DNA of 64,000 bases from Doris montereyensis (lineage: Eukaryota; Mollusca; Gastropoda; Nudibranchia; Dorididae): the NCBI GenBank assembly GCA_037039925.1, contig JAXRKP010001697.1, positions 1 to 64,000 of the forward strand, read 5' to 3'. Shown one piece after another: positions 11,885 to 42,601 of the stretch. Every line of letters begins with the position of its first letter. The stretch's first letter is position 1. The notes beneath the pieces were generated by a model. That model ran no database searches. It saw only the letters and a program-made list of their open reading frames with translations, and had not been told where the DNA came from. A program made the translations under genes and the position numbers.

Positions 11885-13325
11885 CTCTTCTTTTTTTTTT
11901 GCATAGTACTCTATGTACATGCTAGTTCTTTCCATTGTAATTCGTTATCTATTGTAACTCATGGATGTTTTGCCCTGTTTGTCACTTTTTGGTTTTGGTT
12001 ATGAATGTAATATCTGATTTGACTATTTTTATTTTATAATTTGGGTTTTGGTTATGAATGTAATGTCTGAGTTGACTTTTTTGTTGTTGTACGTTTTGTT
12101 ATATCTGACATTTATCTATTATCTGGATGGAATTCCATTTTCCGTTTTCTCCCATTCTTGTAGTGTGTTAACAACCTATGTTATAGTTGGTAAAACTAAC
12201 TGCAACTCATAATATGATGAACTATAACTAAAGAAACAAGGCCCAGTTTTGTTTTCGTGTAGTGTGAGCCAAGACATTATATAGAGCTATTCTATCTTGG
12301 GTGAGGCCTTCAATTTAACTTTGTCCAAATATAGAAGGGACTTTCCCCAGGTAATGAACTTGAAGACACTTTTGGTGTTCATGAAAATGGATGAGACTGC
12401 AATAAATGCTGACCGTTTATTGGTTGGGTTTAGAAAATCCTTCTTAAAAATGCAAGGGGCTCATCCCGGAAGGATTTGTTTCCGAGGTCATAACAGCCCT
12501 AGCGCATGCGTATTTTCTAAAACTTGTGTTGTCCTGCTGCAGAGTTCGTTTACGTGCAAAAGTGGTGCCGATGTTATTGTTTTGGTTGCTATCTTTCAGA
12601 GCTGGTGATGGTAGAAAATTGAAATAAAGGTCATGGTAAGCGAGCCCTAAGACTTTTATGATCATGCAGTTAAGAATCGTTTTGCCAGTTCTATGTTTTG
12701 GCCGAAATTCAGACCGTTACTCTTCAGTTTTTGCTCAAATTGCTGACTTAAAATTCGGCTGACTTCATCACTTCATCATCATCATAGATCTACTTTCATC
12801 TTTTTATTTCTAGGCTATTTTTTGTACGGTTTCTTCGCTTTAGATCTAAATATAGATAGATTTATAGATCTGTATTGATGTATATCTACAATTACCGTCA
12901 TCTACATCTAAAATCTGATCTAATTGATAGAACTAATCTAGAGCTAGTTCTTGATTAGATTATAGTCACTGTCCGGCATTGGAAACTTTCTTCCACTTGC
13001 TGTCTCAAATGTCTGATCTAGATCTAGTGATTTTTTACTATTGGCTATAGAATGATAAATTTAAAAAATAGAACAGGCAATTGGGGATATCTGGACAACA
13101 TTGGTGCCTTTTAATTCAGAGTCACATTTCAACTGCTGCCGTAATCATGCAAAAAAAAGTCCGCAATTTAGAATTGGCAGGTTTCACAAAATGGTCCATC
13201 CCCATTTCCCTCTTTTGTCAAAATGTACATGTTATATTTCTGAGAAGTGTTATATACCATGTTAAAGCTTAGAACCTAGGGATTCTAGATATATAACTTA
13301 AAGAGATAGCAAAGGCGAGTAAATT

Positions 13326-13690
13326 AGCTTTAACTCAAGTAGAGCTCGCAGTGTTACCGGAAGTGACCTTACAGTGTGAGGGGTTGCCCCAGCCATTTGC
13401 ATGAAAAAAACGAGTGTGTGCAACGGGCGAAACTAGGATTTAGACTTCGTTTGAACAATGAGTTCACGTTTACAGATGATATAAGATCTATAAACATGCA
13501 TTTTCTATAAGTTGAACGAATAAGGAATTCATATTGAGATGTTATTGCAACAAGAGAAACTTAAACTAAGGACTAAACATTAACCGCAATAGCCTTGTAA
13601 TCAACTTAGACCTCTCACAATGGTTGAATGGACGAATGATAACGAGGCTATCGGGAAAGCCACGAGCTTAAAATAAATTGTAATCTCATT
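13326..13690. repeat. Dispersed repeat family E, single copy
   Basis: Shares gcagtgttaccggaagtgac, the stretch with agccatttgcatgaaaaaa, gtgtgtgcaac, aacaatgagtt and gcattttctataagttgaa with the tandem copies at 63434-64000, in the same orientation. Confidence 0.85.
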
Positions 13691-14735
13691 GGCTGTCATT
13701 TTTAATCAATGTTTCATAAACATGTAAGGAAAGGTCAAACTACGTCATAAACCATGTGACGAACTGCTTGGGCATCTGGTTTGGAGGAAAGTGGATAATT
13801 TCCATTAAACTAATTGAGAATCTTCTTAACATTTGTCCATGTATGTCTCGCAGATATAAAAAACCCTAAATTTTTTTGGGTGTGAATCAGCAATCCAGAC
13901 AGACCACATTTCCTCTTTTAATAAGCCTGGGCACTTCCGGGCGATCACGTGAGGGATTTCAGATTTTCGTTTATTATGTAACAACTGTCTACAAATGAAC
14001 ACACATTAAGAGTGAAAAAAACAGTTGAAAATTAGAAGCGCCGTTTTTTGATGTTAAGTGAAAGAAAACGATTCTGTAAAAGACACGAAAAAATCTAGGT
14101 AACTTAAATGTGAGAATACCACTACTGGTTTCTACGAGACCTCATGGTCGGACAAAAATATTTTTTCGATCTGAGATCCGGTAATATTGCGTCGAGCTAT
14201 TGTCTCGTAGTTGGTGTAAGCCTTATCAAGAAATTTTTTGATGGCTTTGCGGAATATTTTGTTTTTGGATTACTCTTACGGCCATGTGCTTTACGGCCAT
14301 GTGCTTACGGCCATAAAAATGTAGACGATGATCGGACATCAGAAAGGAGACTGTGATCAGGTTAGATTCTGGAACCGTTGGTTGATTCAGTTGCATTAGC
14401 AAAATGGCTTATCGTGATGAAACTTATGATCCGGCAATCAATCTTTCATGATTTATTATGTTCTAATAAATAAAGACAAGATAATTTTTTTTCCGGATAT
14501 CTTTGTCTCCACTATGAGTCTCCTTGGCATAACAATACAATATTATTAAAAACGCATTTCAACGAGAGAGAGAGAAAATAATACTAATAGCACAGGTTCA
14601 AGTAGAGTTCAAGATTTGCCAGCCACCGCTCCCATCCCGTCCCGTATTCTGTTACAGACAAGTTTGTTAGTCTAGTGTGTGCTGTAGATAGTTCTTCGGA
14701 GAAGTGATGAACGGGGGAGAAAGGAACAATTGTCG

Positions 14736-14841
<106 letters not shown>

Positions 14842-17009
14842 GGCAAATATCGGTCTTTACTAATAATTTTGAGTTTGAGCAGAATGATAAAACCCGTAAC
14901 ACGTAATAAGGATAGATCTAGTATCTTCACAGAATTTTACAAAAAAGGGACAAAAGGCATTGGTTTTCATTTTCATCATCCACACGATCCGGAAATCTGA
15001 TCAAAAAGGCACTTATATTTTCACATCTTATTGAGAACTAGGAAAAGTCAGGATCCAAACCAGATGCCCAAGCGTTACGTCACTAAATAAACGCCAGGAA
15101 AGAAAGCACTTTGCGTTTGGACCAAATTTTCACAGTTATTTTTTTCCCCATACTTGCCCGTCCTTTGCTATCTCTTAAAGTCCTATCATCATATAACACT
15201 GTAAAAAAATATAAATGTATATTTTGACTAACCTGACAAAACCTTCTGAAGAATGCTCATCGACAATGGTTCTTTTTCCATACTTGCCCGTCCAGTCCTA
15301 TCATAAGGAGAGAGAGAGAGAAAAAGAAAAAGGCACCAGCAACAAAACTAACAAACGTTTGTCTCTTTTTCCCTCCGAATCCTAACCTGAACCAGTCTCC
15401 TTTGAAGAATGCTCATCGTCTAGATTTTGTCCGCGCGTCAGCAGGCGTTCATAAGGAGACAGACGCCGACTGGACAATTTTAAAAACAAAATTTCATGAT
15501 TTCTCAATAGCCTTACACAAGATGAACAACGAGAAAATAGCTCGATGTGATAATATCGTTACCCAGATCGAAAATTATTTTTGTCCGACTGTTAGGTCCA
15601 CGCAGACCGCTAGTAGTCTCATGATATTCTAACTTTCATTTAAAGTTACCTATGAATTTGTTTTGGTCTTTTACAGGACAAATGGCGTAGGAGTACATTT
15701 TCTTTCATTCCAGATCATAAAATGGCGCTTCTACGTATTTTTCAACTGCTTTTTTTTTCAGCTTCTTATTGTGCTGCTCATTTGTAGACTACAATTGTTA
15801 CATAATAACGAAAATCTAAACCCTGCCTCATGTGAGCACTGCAAGGATAAAACAAATTTAGATTTGGTCAAATTTCCTTTTGAACAATTCTCTTCACATA
15901 GAATTGAAGAAAACAATAAAAGGTCGTTGACCTCACCTACCTTAAGGTGAAAAAGGGCTTAGTAAAAAGAGGGAAATGCCAGCGGTCTCAATTCCTGACG
16001 TTTTGCATTAAAAAATATTCACAAAACACAAATTGAAAGAAAATTTCACAATATTATGTTTTTTATATCTGCGATGTCAAAGTTTTACATGGACTAAATA
16101 TTAAGAAGATTCATCAATTAGACTTTGAGAAAGATAAATTGAAGAGTTCAAGTTATCATTGGCTCTCATTGTTGTGAAACCTGCCAATTCCAAAAACTCA
16201 ATATCATGTACATGGCCTCCTTCAGCAGGCTTAGCATCTTATGTGCATTGCATTTATCAAATTAATGTTCTTATTGACTGTCGTGTGGATCAAAATCACA
16301 CAGACACATTTGCGTGACAGGTTTTGTCACTGGGAGGAGGCAGGAAGAGATTAGTAACTTTTTCACATGAATTGATTTTAAATGCAACAATTTGAAGACA
16401 GACTTTTACAAAACCTGTTTTGCATTTTGAGTTGGTAATTAGCGTTGTAAAGTTTGGTTACATGCATTATAACGAATCATGCAATTTCGCAGACACTACA
16501 GTTAATGTAGACAGGTCTATATGGAGGACTATCATAGTCAGGCACATGGGGTGATTTTCGCTAGTAGCATGGAGCTTTTCAAGTTTGGATTTTGCCACGG
16601 CCACACAAGCCTTGGGATGAGCTACTGAGGGACCTAACCTTGCCTCAGATTGAGGAGGGGGGGGGGGGGGTGGTTCAGGATTAGGGATGGTGATAGTCTT
16701 GTCTTTTTTTCAGTAAACGGTCATCTTATAAGAAATTAGAAAGCCTGTAATAGAAGCTATTTCTTAATGAACTTTATGATGTGAAAATCAAATTAAGGAA
16801 TCTCCAAGCTAAGACTGTTTAAAAAACAGACATGTTTTTGCATTACATCTTTTTATGTTTTATTGACACTATAATCATCAACTAGAGTTATGTTTTCTAT
16901 TATTTCTCTTTTCTTTTTCAACAGAATTCTGGTGATGCAGGTAAGATATATTGTTTTTGTACAATTACTGATGATTTTGTGGACGTCGATGTCAGATTGG
17001 TTAGGTCAG

Positions 17010-17095
17010 ACTGGGGATCATGAGGACTCACGTTATGGAGTCCAGATAAGCTCCGACTCTATGGATCATAATGGCCTTAAGGAACTTTGCTTCTG
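17010..17095 (+). repeat. SINE family A, tail fragment
   Basis: ggatcatgaggactcacg, then aagctccgactctatggatc and ataatggccttaagg match the tail of the full copy at 20505-20800. Confidence 0.55.
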
Positions 17096-17632
17096 AAGAC
17101 TTCATAATGTTTTTCTTACTTTTATCCTCATTTAGAGTGTTATCAACAATGAATTTGTTGAGGTTTTTTTATGCACAACAAACATTATTGAACATTGTCA
17201 GAAAAAAGTTGATTAGAAAATATTGAGAACTTGCCAAATTTACTTTTATTTAGGTCGTATCAGTAAAAGTGGCTCAGACATTGCGCTATTGGAGCACTGC
17301 TCTATGGCATATATAACCTATCTCTAATTTTTCATTTTTTCAGTCTTCGTCTCAGTTTCCTATGATGATTTGCTTATTTTGGTGTGATTATTGTTGAGAT
17401 TTTTTTTTTCAAGATCTTTGGGTTTGGTTTTTTCTTTTTCTTTCCTTTCAAGATCTTTTTTGCCTCCTCAAGAAATCCTACATAATATATCTGAAACTGT
17501 CTTTTTCTCTTATTTCGTATTTGCAATGTATATACTTTTTTAGGATAACATACTCTTTTCCTTTGTTTTTCTTTCTCTTTATCCAATAGAGAATGATTCA
17601 TTTCATAATAATCTCACAAATTTACATTCTAG

Positions 17633-33962
<16,330 letters not shown>

Positions 33963-34560
33963 TGGTCATACCGTTATATTAATTAAGGCATTTATTAGTT
34001 AACTGTTGTTTTTCTTTATGGTTTCTATTTTCTAAGAGATCTGGATGAATTGTGGATGCACCTCTAACTCGATACAAATTTGTCTTTCTTATATGTGCTG
34101 TAAATATATAAAGTTTTCCATTACTATTAACTTTAGGTACAGATAATGTCTTATGTGCCTTCTATAGTGACAAAGTTTTGCACACGAACTATGTACACAT
34201 ACATTCTTTATTTTCAAAACAAAAAGAATAAATATTGTGTGAGATGTTAAATTATATAGTTTGGCAAAGATTAAATTAAGAATTTAAATATTCATTATTT
34301 TTTTTAAATTATGTTTTTTTCTTATCTTTGTATATATATATAATATGTGCTACATGCTGACTTTTATAACTGTAAATATACTTTTATATATATATATATC
34401 AGGTGGACCAAAAAAAAACCTGTCTCAAACTTTAAAGTATGATAACTCAACAATGAACAATTTATTTTTGATGTCTTTTAGGAAGGTGAAAATGTAACTA
34501 TTTGTACATTAGATGTGTGATGAATTTCAAATAAAGATAGAGATGTCTGAGTTATTGCCA
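33963..34560 (+). other. Probable 3' UTR of the MBT gene
   Basis: AATAAA occurs at 34227-34232 (265 bases after the stop) and at 34530-34535. Either could serve as the poly(A) signal. A longer UTR cannot be excluded. Confidence 0.5.
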
Positions 34561-35972
34561 GTTTTGTAAAGGCATGTCGATGGTGTCAGGCTCTAACCGA
34601 CCAAGTCCGAAGTTTCCAATTTTAAGAAAAATAGCTATACATCTTAACAGAAACTATAGCTACACTGTGTAAAAATAGCAGAAGATTTTTTCTTATAAAA
34701 ATGCTTCAAAGTCAAAGCTATATTTTTCATATCAGCACAAAATAGCCAATTTCTTATGTCTCAAAATGGCCAAGTCCAAGAAGTTATAATAAATTAATTC
34801 CATGTGAAAAAATAATTAGATCATTTTAACAAACATCCCATCCATCTCATGTTTTAAATGTTATGATTTAAAACCGGTTTTTCAAAAGAATTATTCAGTT
34901 TTTTGTCTCTCCTGTAAAAGTAGTGTTTTTTTACTTGACCGGTTTGTGCCCAACACCATCAATATGTGCTTAGCCAAAATCAGAGTTTCAAATAACTTAT
35001 TTGTTCTAAAGTTCCTTACACATTTTCTTTGTAAACATGTTCAATTGAATCCTTTCGATTTAGTGTTTTCCACCTACTTTTACTTTATAGCCTGTTGTCC
35101 AAAGGCTAATGCATGAAATGCATTGATTTTTGCACACCTAATAGAGATGTAGTCTATCTTTATAAGTAGGCCAAATTAGAACGAAAAACACTGCAATATT
35201 TATGTTATTGACCTTAAAAGTTTGAAACTTTTTTTTGTGTGGTCTACCTGATATACATGCCTCGTGCCATGGGAAATATTTTTGGTACATTTGCTCAAAA
35301 ATTGTTCCAAAGTGGCAACAAAAGCATATTTAAATTGATACTGTGCTATATTATCTGCCTTTTTACCAATGAAGAGCTACCTTCAGTAATGTCTTAAATT
35401 TAGAACACTGGAAAAATCAATCAGGATTAAGAATATAATAAAATAAAAAGCCATGAAAATTATAATGTTCTTTACCCTTTTTCGATGGGATTTCTGTATA
35501 ACATGATTTCTTTCTCTCAGACATTACTTTATTTTTGGATGATGTGAAAGATTCAAGATGTAAACCTGTTTTATGAAAGAAAGTTGTTACTGAATGATGA
35601 CATGAAATCATAGATTTACAACTTTACAAAATACATTAACAGTGATTGCAGTTTGAGTTAGCTCAGACAGTGGAAACAAAAATGTGTGTCATCGGCATCT
35701 AATAATATTTACAATAGTCACGTTCATCTCCTAAGACACACAAGTGAGTTAATTGGTTATAGAAGAACACTTGGACCCTTGAGAGAATCCCTTTCTCTTT
35801 AAATTCAGTGCATGTGAGAAGTTAGAATGCCACATTAGTTATAAGAATGCTAAGAAATTTACATGGTGAAATTTTAGCGCAGCTTGATGAAGGAAATAAT
35901 ATATACATGCCTTATCTACTTGATTGGCATCATGTTCCCAAATTGATGTATAATACAAATAACATTTACAAA
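34561..35972. other. No feature recognised
   Basis: AT-rich sequence with only short frames and no repeat I can match. Confidence 0.5.
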
Positions 35973-36627
35973 TTAACCCATTGCTTCCCAATGCGCCCGC
36001 TAAATCCAACGTCGCACTTTTCAATGTGCCCAGACGCGCACGACCCAATTTCAAAGTACTTGTCTGTGTTGGAGCTCATTTATGTTGAAACTACAGTACA
36101 ATCAATAAGTTACTTCTGTTGCTTTCAGGAAGTGGAGAGTACATTAAAACGAAATTACACGTTTACTCTATCTAAATTGCTTTACTGGTTATCAAACTGT
36201 TAATTTTTTAAGACAGACGAAATTTCTTGACACACACGTGTGTGTACCTCCGCAAGAGACAATTGATGTAAATTTTAGTAGAATCAGACTTATGTTGAGT
36301 TTGAGAATGATAACAGGTTAGATGTAAATCTAAATCAAAATGAAAATTCTACTCCTGACGGGAGTCACTATCTTCACCAGAACAATCAAGTCCTGAATGT
36401 TCCAACGAACTGAACAATGCAAAAGATAACATGGATGCATGTCTTATATGAAATGAAAGAGAAATTATTCAAGCATTTAAAACAATTTTTTTTAAGTTAT
36501 TTCAAGTGGTGTATGCAAAAATATTTTGCTGACACCATGTCGTTATGTTGCAGGAGTTACTTCCCTGTGCTTACTAGTTCAGGGTTATAAACCTAATTAA
36601 ACTTAAACCTTGAGAAGCAATGGGTAA
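35973..36627 (+). mobile_element. piggyBac-type short element
   Basis: The left end TTAACCCATTGCTTCCCAAT and the reverse complement of the right end (TTTACCCATTGCTTCTCAAG) match at all but a few positions. The right TTAA has decayed to TAAA. The left 100 bases resemble the left end of the complete piggyBac element at 60891 (cccaatgcgcccgc against cccgatgcgcctgc; ggagctcattt against ggagctctttt). About 655 bases with no transposase: a non-autonomous relative. Confidence 0.7.
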
Positions 36628-39600
36628 ACATAAACATGTTTTACATACAAGTAAAATACTAAGCAGTAAGTAGAGGCTACTGCTGATCTGGAAAATGACT
36701 AGACTAGAGATATAAATGATTAGGCAACAGCCAACAAGTCACTACTTCTTGTCTCAGAGCCACAGAGAAGGGGCCTGTCAATCATTGTGCCAAGATGATA
36801 AAGGGCAAGAACATTGTTTTATTTTTTATTTTATTAAGATTATTTTTATATTTGATTGACCATGTGATTACCTATGCCTAGATATTATATCTTGTTTCTG
36901 AAAATATGACAGGTGTGCGATGAAAATCACTCTGTCAATTTCATGACAAAAGCAATAATTGATGACTGGATCAATGAAAAGGAAATGAAAAGATTATCAT
37001 AATAACTAAAAACTAATGTCATTTGTCAGGGTGAGCACTAGTGGGTGAAAGGAACAAGGTACTTGTTTCCTTATTATGATAGATTTGGTATTAATGTAGT
37101 AACGCCCACTAGTTGTAGTTGTTGATATTGTCTTTCAGACTATAATTTCACTTGTGTCCCTGACAACTGGTGTTTTTATGGAATCGTTAGTTCTGTAAAT
37201 GTACTTTGTTGCGTCCTTTAGAAATTTTAGAGGTTCTTCAGGTCAACTCAGCACAAACACCATGACAAATGAGCTGAATAATGAGTCCAGTTAATTATCA
37301 CTGCCATCTCCTTCAATTATTGTACCTCCATAATCCCCAAGTAAAGGTTAAATTAGTGGTGAACTGTCACACTCAACTGTGCATTTAGATATTTTGATAG
37401 CCGCTCTTTTCTTGAGTGTTTTAGGAAATGGTAGGTATAAAGAAGTTGTCTTTATGTTCAAGTTTTAAATTGTCTCTTGTCTAACCTCAACGTGAAAGGA
37501 GAGTGGTGTCAGTGGCTGAGTGTTTAGGTTGCTGAACTTGGGATCATGAGGTCGGGGTTGTAATCCTAGCAAACATGGGTCCGACATTGTGTTCATTGGG
37601 AAAAACACGTAACACTAATTTTTTTCACTTAACCCAGGTGCAAATGGATACAAGCACTATCTCAGGAGTAAAAACCTGTGTCAGATCCCCTTAGTTATGG
37701 AAGTGGCTAATATATAATGTCATACATACATATATTATTAGAATTCCAGTAGTCACTGGATAAATGCATGCCCTTTGGGTACAGAAATAAAGGTGCTTTT
37801 ATGCATACCATGTGTTTATGGTATATAGTAAAAATTCAGTCTGCAGATGTAGGTGTGTGTTTATGCAAAGTGTGCTTTTATCCAGCGACTACTGTATCTT
37901 TTTGCACGTCGTTTGAGAGAAAGAAAATTGGTGCATTTTGACAATATCAATAAAGTATTCTGCCATTAATCGGACACTACGTTAGCCGCAAAGATTCAAA
38001 GAATGTCAGATTAGACAGTTTAATTATCAAATTTGCATTTACAGAGACAGGTTTGCAGGAGCTGAAATCTCAGAGAGTGTGTAATTGCGACATCGCATTT
38101 TCAGAGAGAGAGAGAGAGAGAGAGATGAAGGAGGGAGAGGAGGAGGGAGGGAGACAGACTGAGAGGGGGAGAGGGAGGAGAAACATACTGAGAGATCTGT
38201 ATTACGGCCAGGCTAGCAGTCCTGGCTGTCTTGGTCGGTCTCCAGAAATGAAAGGTGTGAAAACAGAAAACCGATGAGTTGAGTTCACAGGAGTGACGTT
38301 GCCTTTATCGCCCACCGTCTTTCATGGGTCATAGTTCATTGCAAAGCACAAAATTTAATACCTGGGGCCATGTGGTATATTAGAATACAAGACCACATGG
38401 ATTTTTATTGCTGTTTCAAATTTCTGAAAGTTACTGATTGCTCAGAAATTTCTTGGACATGCGGTATGTCAGATTGATGGGCAGCGGGATGACTATAAAG
38501 TACTAAATTGTTGCGAAAAATGAGCGTCTGAGTCAGAATAACGAATTGTCAGATGTTTTACAGTAAACGAAGAGATTTATTTTGTTCCCATCGATTGTGT
38601 CTGATTAAAGTTTGTCGATTAACGCCAGTAGACTATTATTAAGATTAATAATATCGATAAACAATTGTAATTCAAGTATCTTTCCTGCCTTGTATTTGTA
38701 ATGTTAATAATGTAAAGTTAGTTGTTGTGAAATATAGATTGTTTGAGAATTTATTCATGTATTTTAAATTAGATTTTCTTTTTTAAATTATAGGCAATTT
38801 GTTGTTTTTGTTTATTTTATTTTAAGATTTCAAGATAGTCACTTCTGCTGCCATAAAAAGAACGTTGCCAGTCCTGAAAGTGAATGGTGTCTTGTACTGA
38901 GCGCTGTTGTTCAATGCATAATCAACAAATCTTTATCATGTCTTGAATTGGACAACAATACATGTATATTAATTGGTGGTATATTGTTAATGCTATGGAT
39001 GGATAGCTTTTGCTATTCTATTTTTATCTTTTGCTTCTTCTTTCCACTTTTCTTCCATTTTTGTTGTCATCTTGCCGTGAGGTCAGTACCAATGGGAAAC
39101 ATTCCTTTAAGATCACTGGGTCTAATGAGACTCAAAAACGCATAATCCAAAATTCATGGGACTTGAGATTTCTTTTTGGGATTAAACATTTTCTGACAAT
39201 TAGTATCAAATTATCCAAAGGACACGACAACATGCTACTGTTTTAATTTTCGGTTGTCTCCATTATTGCAATGACATGAACATGCCGTATGCAGTCCGTC
39301 CATGCCTATTTCTTTCCTACATGCTTTGTTTTAGTTTGGTTTGGGTTTTTGTTGGCTTCAGCTGGAAAAAATTGCCGTGTGGGGAATAGAAATTGTTTTA
39401 ACTACAGACACATTTTGGATTAAACTAGAGTTAATACATTTAAATTGTGGAGGGAAATTTATGACTAACGTGTCTGGATTAGATCTTTCAGACTATGGTA
39501 ACGTAAGTTTCGAACTATGGAGTTTTGGACTAAGCATTTGAGTGTACTACTACTACTGATAGTACTAGGACAAAAATTGTAAAATGTTTCTCCATTAGCA

Positions 39601-42000
39601 TTACAATATTGTGCAGGCATGATTTTGTAGTCTTGGCTTTCCTCAAAATTTGCTGGCCAGTAAACAGAATGTATAGTGAAGTATGGAAAGAATGCAATTT
39701 TTTTATAAAATTTAAGTAAATACAATTTAAGTTGAGGTAATAGCATTTTAAATTTTCTGTTCATAGGTAAAAGGTATGTTCTGTATGATTATATTTGCTG
39801 TGCATCCAATGGAACATTCATGCATAAAAATAATATTGGAAAACACTCCATAATTTAAAGCCACACTTTTTAAAAAGATATCCGTCACATTGGAAAACCT
39901 ATTGTTGTAGTAAGGTCTATACGTCTTGTCAATTTTCATGCCATTGCCATATCCTTTTTTTTACTTTTTAATTTAAATGAAAACAATTTGCTTATCTTTG
40001 TTGAACCTTTGGCTTTTACTTTTTACACTCTCCCTAATGGATCACGGAAACCATTTCAATACCATTCATACTACAATCACCATACATAGTGTGTTTTGAG
40101 AACCCCTCCGATTTTTTTGTTTGTTTTCTTTTTTGGTGTATATTTGTAAATAATGATAACAAGTCTTATTTTCAGACAATACAACCATTTGTGATGGTAA
40201 TTAGTTGTTGTCTTGAAAATGTCATGATGTACTTTTAGTTTTGAAAAGATTGTACTTTTTCATTGATGAATAGACACTTTTAATTTGTGATTTACCATAG
40301 CAATTGGATGTGTTTTGAACTAATTTCTCAAAGGGAAGGAGTTTTTCTGTTCAGAAAGCATTACATTACATGATCTATCAGTATCAGGCTCTTTTAAACC
40401 AGTGTGGTTTACGTTTTAAGTAAGCTTAAAATTTCAAGTTAGCTCTCTTCTATTCCTAATGCTTATTTTTTCTATTGCAAATAATTTGCACCATGTTTGA
40501 ACCGTTCAAGGAATCCATGAACTTATTGTCCAGCAATCAACTGGTGCCATACAATTTTTGTGTCTGTGCGCTGTTGTTTTTTCTTTGTTATGTTCTTGCC
40601 AGTCGCTTACACTTACTACACAGCAAAGTCAAACCTGTGGGACTCCTGAAGAGGTGACAAAAATAAAATGTAATTGATTGACTATACAATATCATATAGT
40701 ACTATTGTCATACATGTATTTCATAATATATGCACACATTATTACATTGGACAACGACATATCCTCTCCACAAAAGACCATTTCCTGTAAAACCAAATAG
40801 AAACTTTTATATTTTAAAATTTTACATTAATTTTCTCATTTGTTCAGGTATTTTAAACAGGAAACGTTAAGAAAGAGCTAAAAAGAAAAGCACAGGTCAT
40901 TACCTCAACATTTAGACTAGCAACATATTTTCTAGTTCAAGACCTTTGCTTGTGTAAAAGTAAAAAGGAAGAAAAGAGGAAAATAAGAAAGAAAGATTTT
41001 TAAAACCTGGAAGTTAAAGTTTAAGACTGATAAATACTCTGAATAGCATTAGCATAAATGTGCCTGTTCAGGAAGGGGAGAGAGAAAGACATAAAGAGCA
41101 CACGCAATAATATTTCATGCATCACTGAAACAATGGAATCTTTGAACTTGAACAATACCTCCACTCCCACTCAATGAGTTCAGAAATGCATTTAATTATT
41201 AAAATAATATGTCATCGTATTACTATTACTTTGTAATATTGAATGTTAATGTTATATATTTAACTGCCCACAATTCGTCACCTCAGTTTACAATTGTTCC
41301 ATGTCAAGTTTTCACAAATTCAGTCACTCTTCGTCTCAAAAATGTGTGTTCTAGCTCTATCTTCTCTTATGCACAACACTCAACCATATTGTTATTAATA
41401 ATACAAAAGTTAGTGTGTTTTTCATATTCATATAAATGCGTTGGTTTAGAAAGTTCAACACTTTAAGTGAAAATACTCAAAATAGGGTGACAAATTTACA
41501 TGGAAACAATAAATTCCACTTTGTCTACAGCGTCAGTAGTAAGAAAATGGCATATCATTATTGTTAGAAAGGCTCTGTTTAAATTTTGATTTATTAAAAT
41601 GGCAACATTGCTTGAAAAGTTATTTAACTAAAATTGTGCACCATCCCATTTACAGGTTATGTGGTTATATTTGCTGTTACTGTTATAAATATGATAGTAC
41701 ATTTGTGATTGATCCATTGATCCTGATCTTACAACGCATCGCATGAATTATTTTTTCCATTTACAATCATGGTCCCACTGTTCATTGTTGGCTGGCAATG
41801 TTCTGTGTCGATCAAAATGATATTTGAAAGAATTTTCTGTTTTTTTCTTTATGTGATGTGAGATGTATTGCTTCAATTCAATAAGATATTTACAGTGCAA
41901 GTGTTATTTTTACACATGTATATTATCCAGATACATGTATATTTTGAAGAGAATAAAGGTGTCAATGAAATAAGAATGCGTTGCTTATACGACTGAGAAA
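36628..42000. other. Mostly unassigned AT-rich sequence
   Basis: Contains one SINE A copy at 37505 and a purine-rich GAGA patch at 38103-38180. Short frames show no domains. An extended 3' UTR of the MBT gene up to the AATAAA near 41950 is possible but unsupported. Confidence 0.45.
37505..37735 (+). mobile_element. SINE family A, plus-strand copy
   Basis: agtggctgagtgtttaggtt (head), gggatcatgaggtcggggtt, tccgacattgtgttcattgg, tgcaaatggatacaagcact. The tail is cut short. Confidence 0.8.
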
Positions 42001-42601
42001 TATATTAATAATACTATTAGAACTACAGGTATTGTCTTTGGCCAGTAGATATCAGTGGGCAGGTGCTTGCACCTGTACAGGGATTAGGCGGTCCCGCCCT
42101 CCATGAGCCCCTGCTGGCTTGCAGCGGAGATGACTAGAGAGAGATACTCCACTAGTCAGCTGGCCCCCATTCGCCCCATGTATTGTTAATCGCGCGAGAT
42201 CGGTCACCCAGTGCCTCGAAACTGTTTCACGCCGTACATTTCATAGTCTGTTTCTCTTGCAGTCATTTCCCCTTATTATTTCCTATAGTTAAAACGTCGG
42301 AAGTAGTGGTATGTGGTGAAGTTGATCAGTAAATGCACGCATAAGTAATCAATTCATCAAATTCATGATCTAGGGAAGCAAGAAGGAGAAGAAGAACATG
42401 AAGAAGAACATGAAGAAGAAGAATAGAAGAGATTTGGCGTATTGTGGGCACTAATGTAATGCGGGCCAAGAATAAGGACAGGGAGCGTGACAAACAGACA
42501 GGCCAACAATAATACTGACCAAGAGGAAGGCATACAGTTGACAGTATTAATATAACATTAATTTGTTAATTTTATATAACAAAATAAGAGAGGACTTGGT
42601 T

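Noticed and set aside
12297..12608. 103-codon plus-strand frame
   Set aside because: No domain, no splice context and no neighbouring exons; could be chance.
15402..15950. Two plus-strand frames upstream of the MBT gene
   Set aside because: No recognisable domain and no supported splice link to exon 17633.
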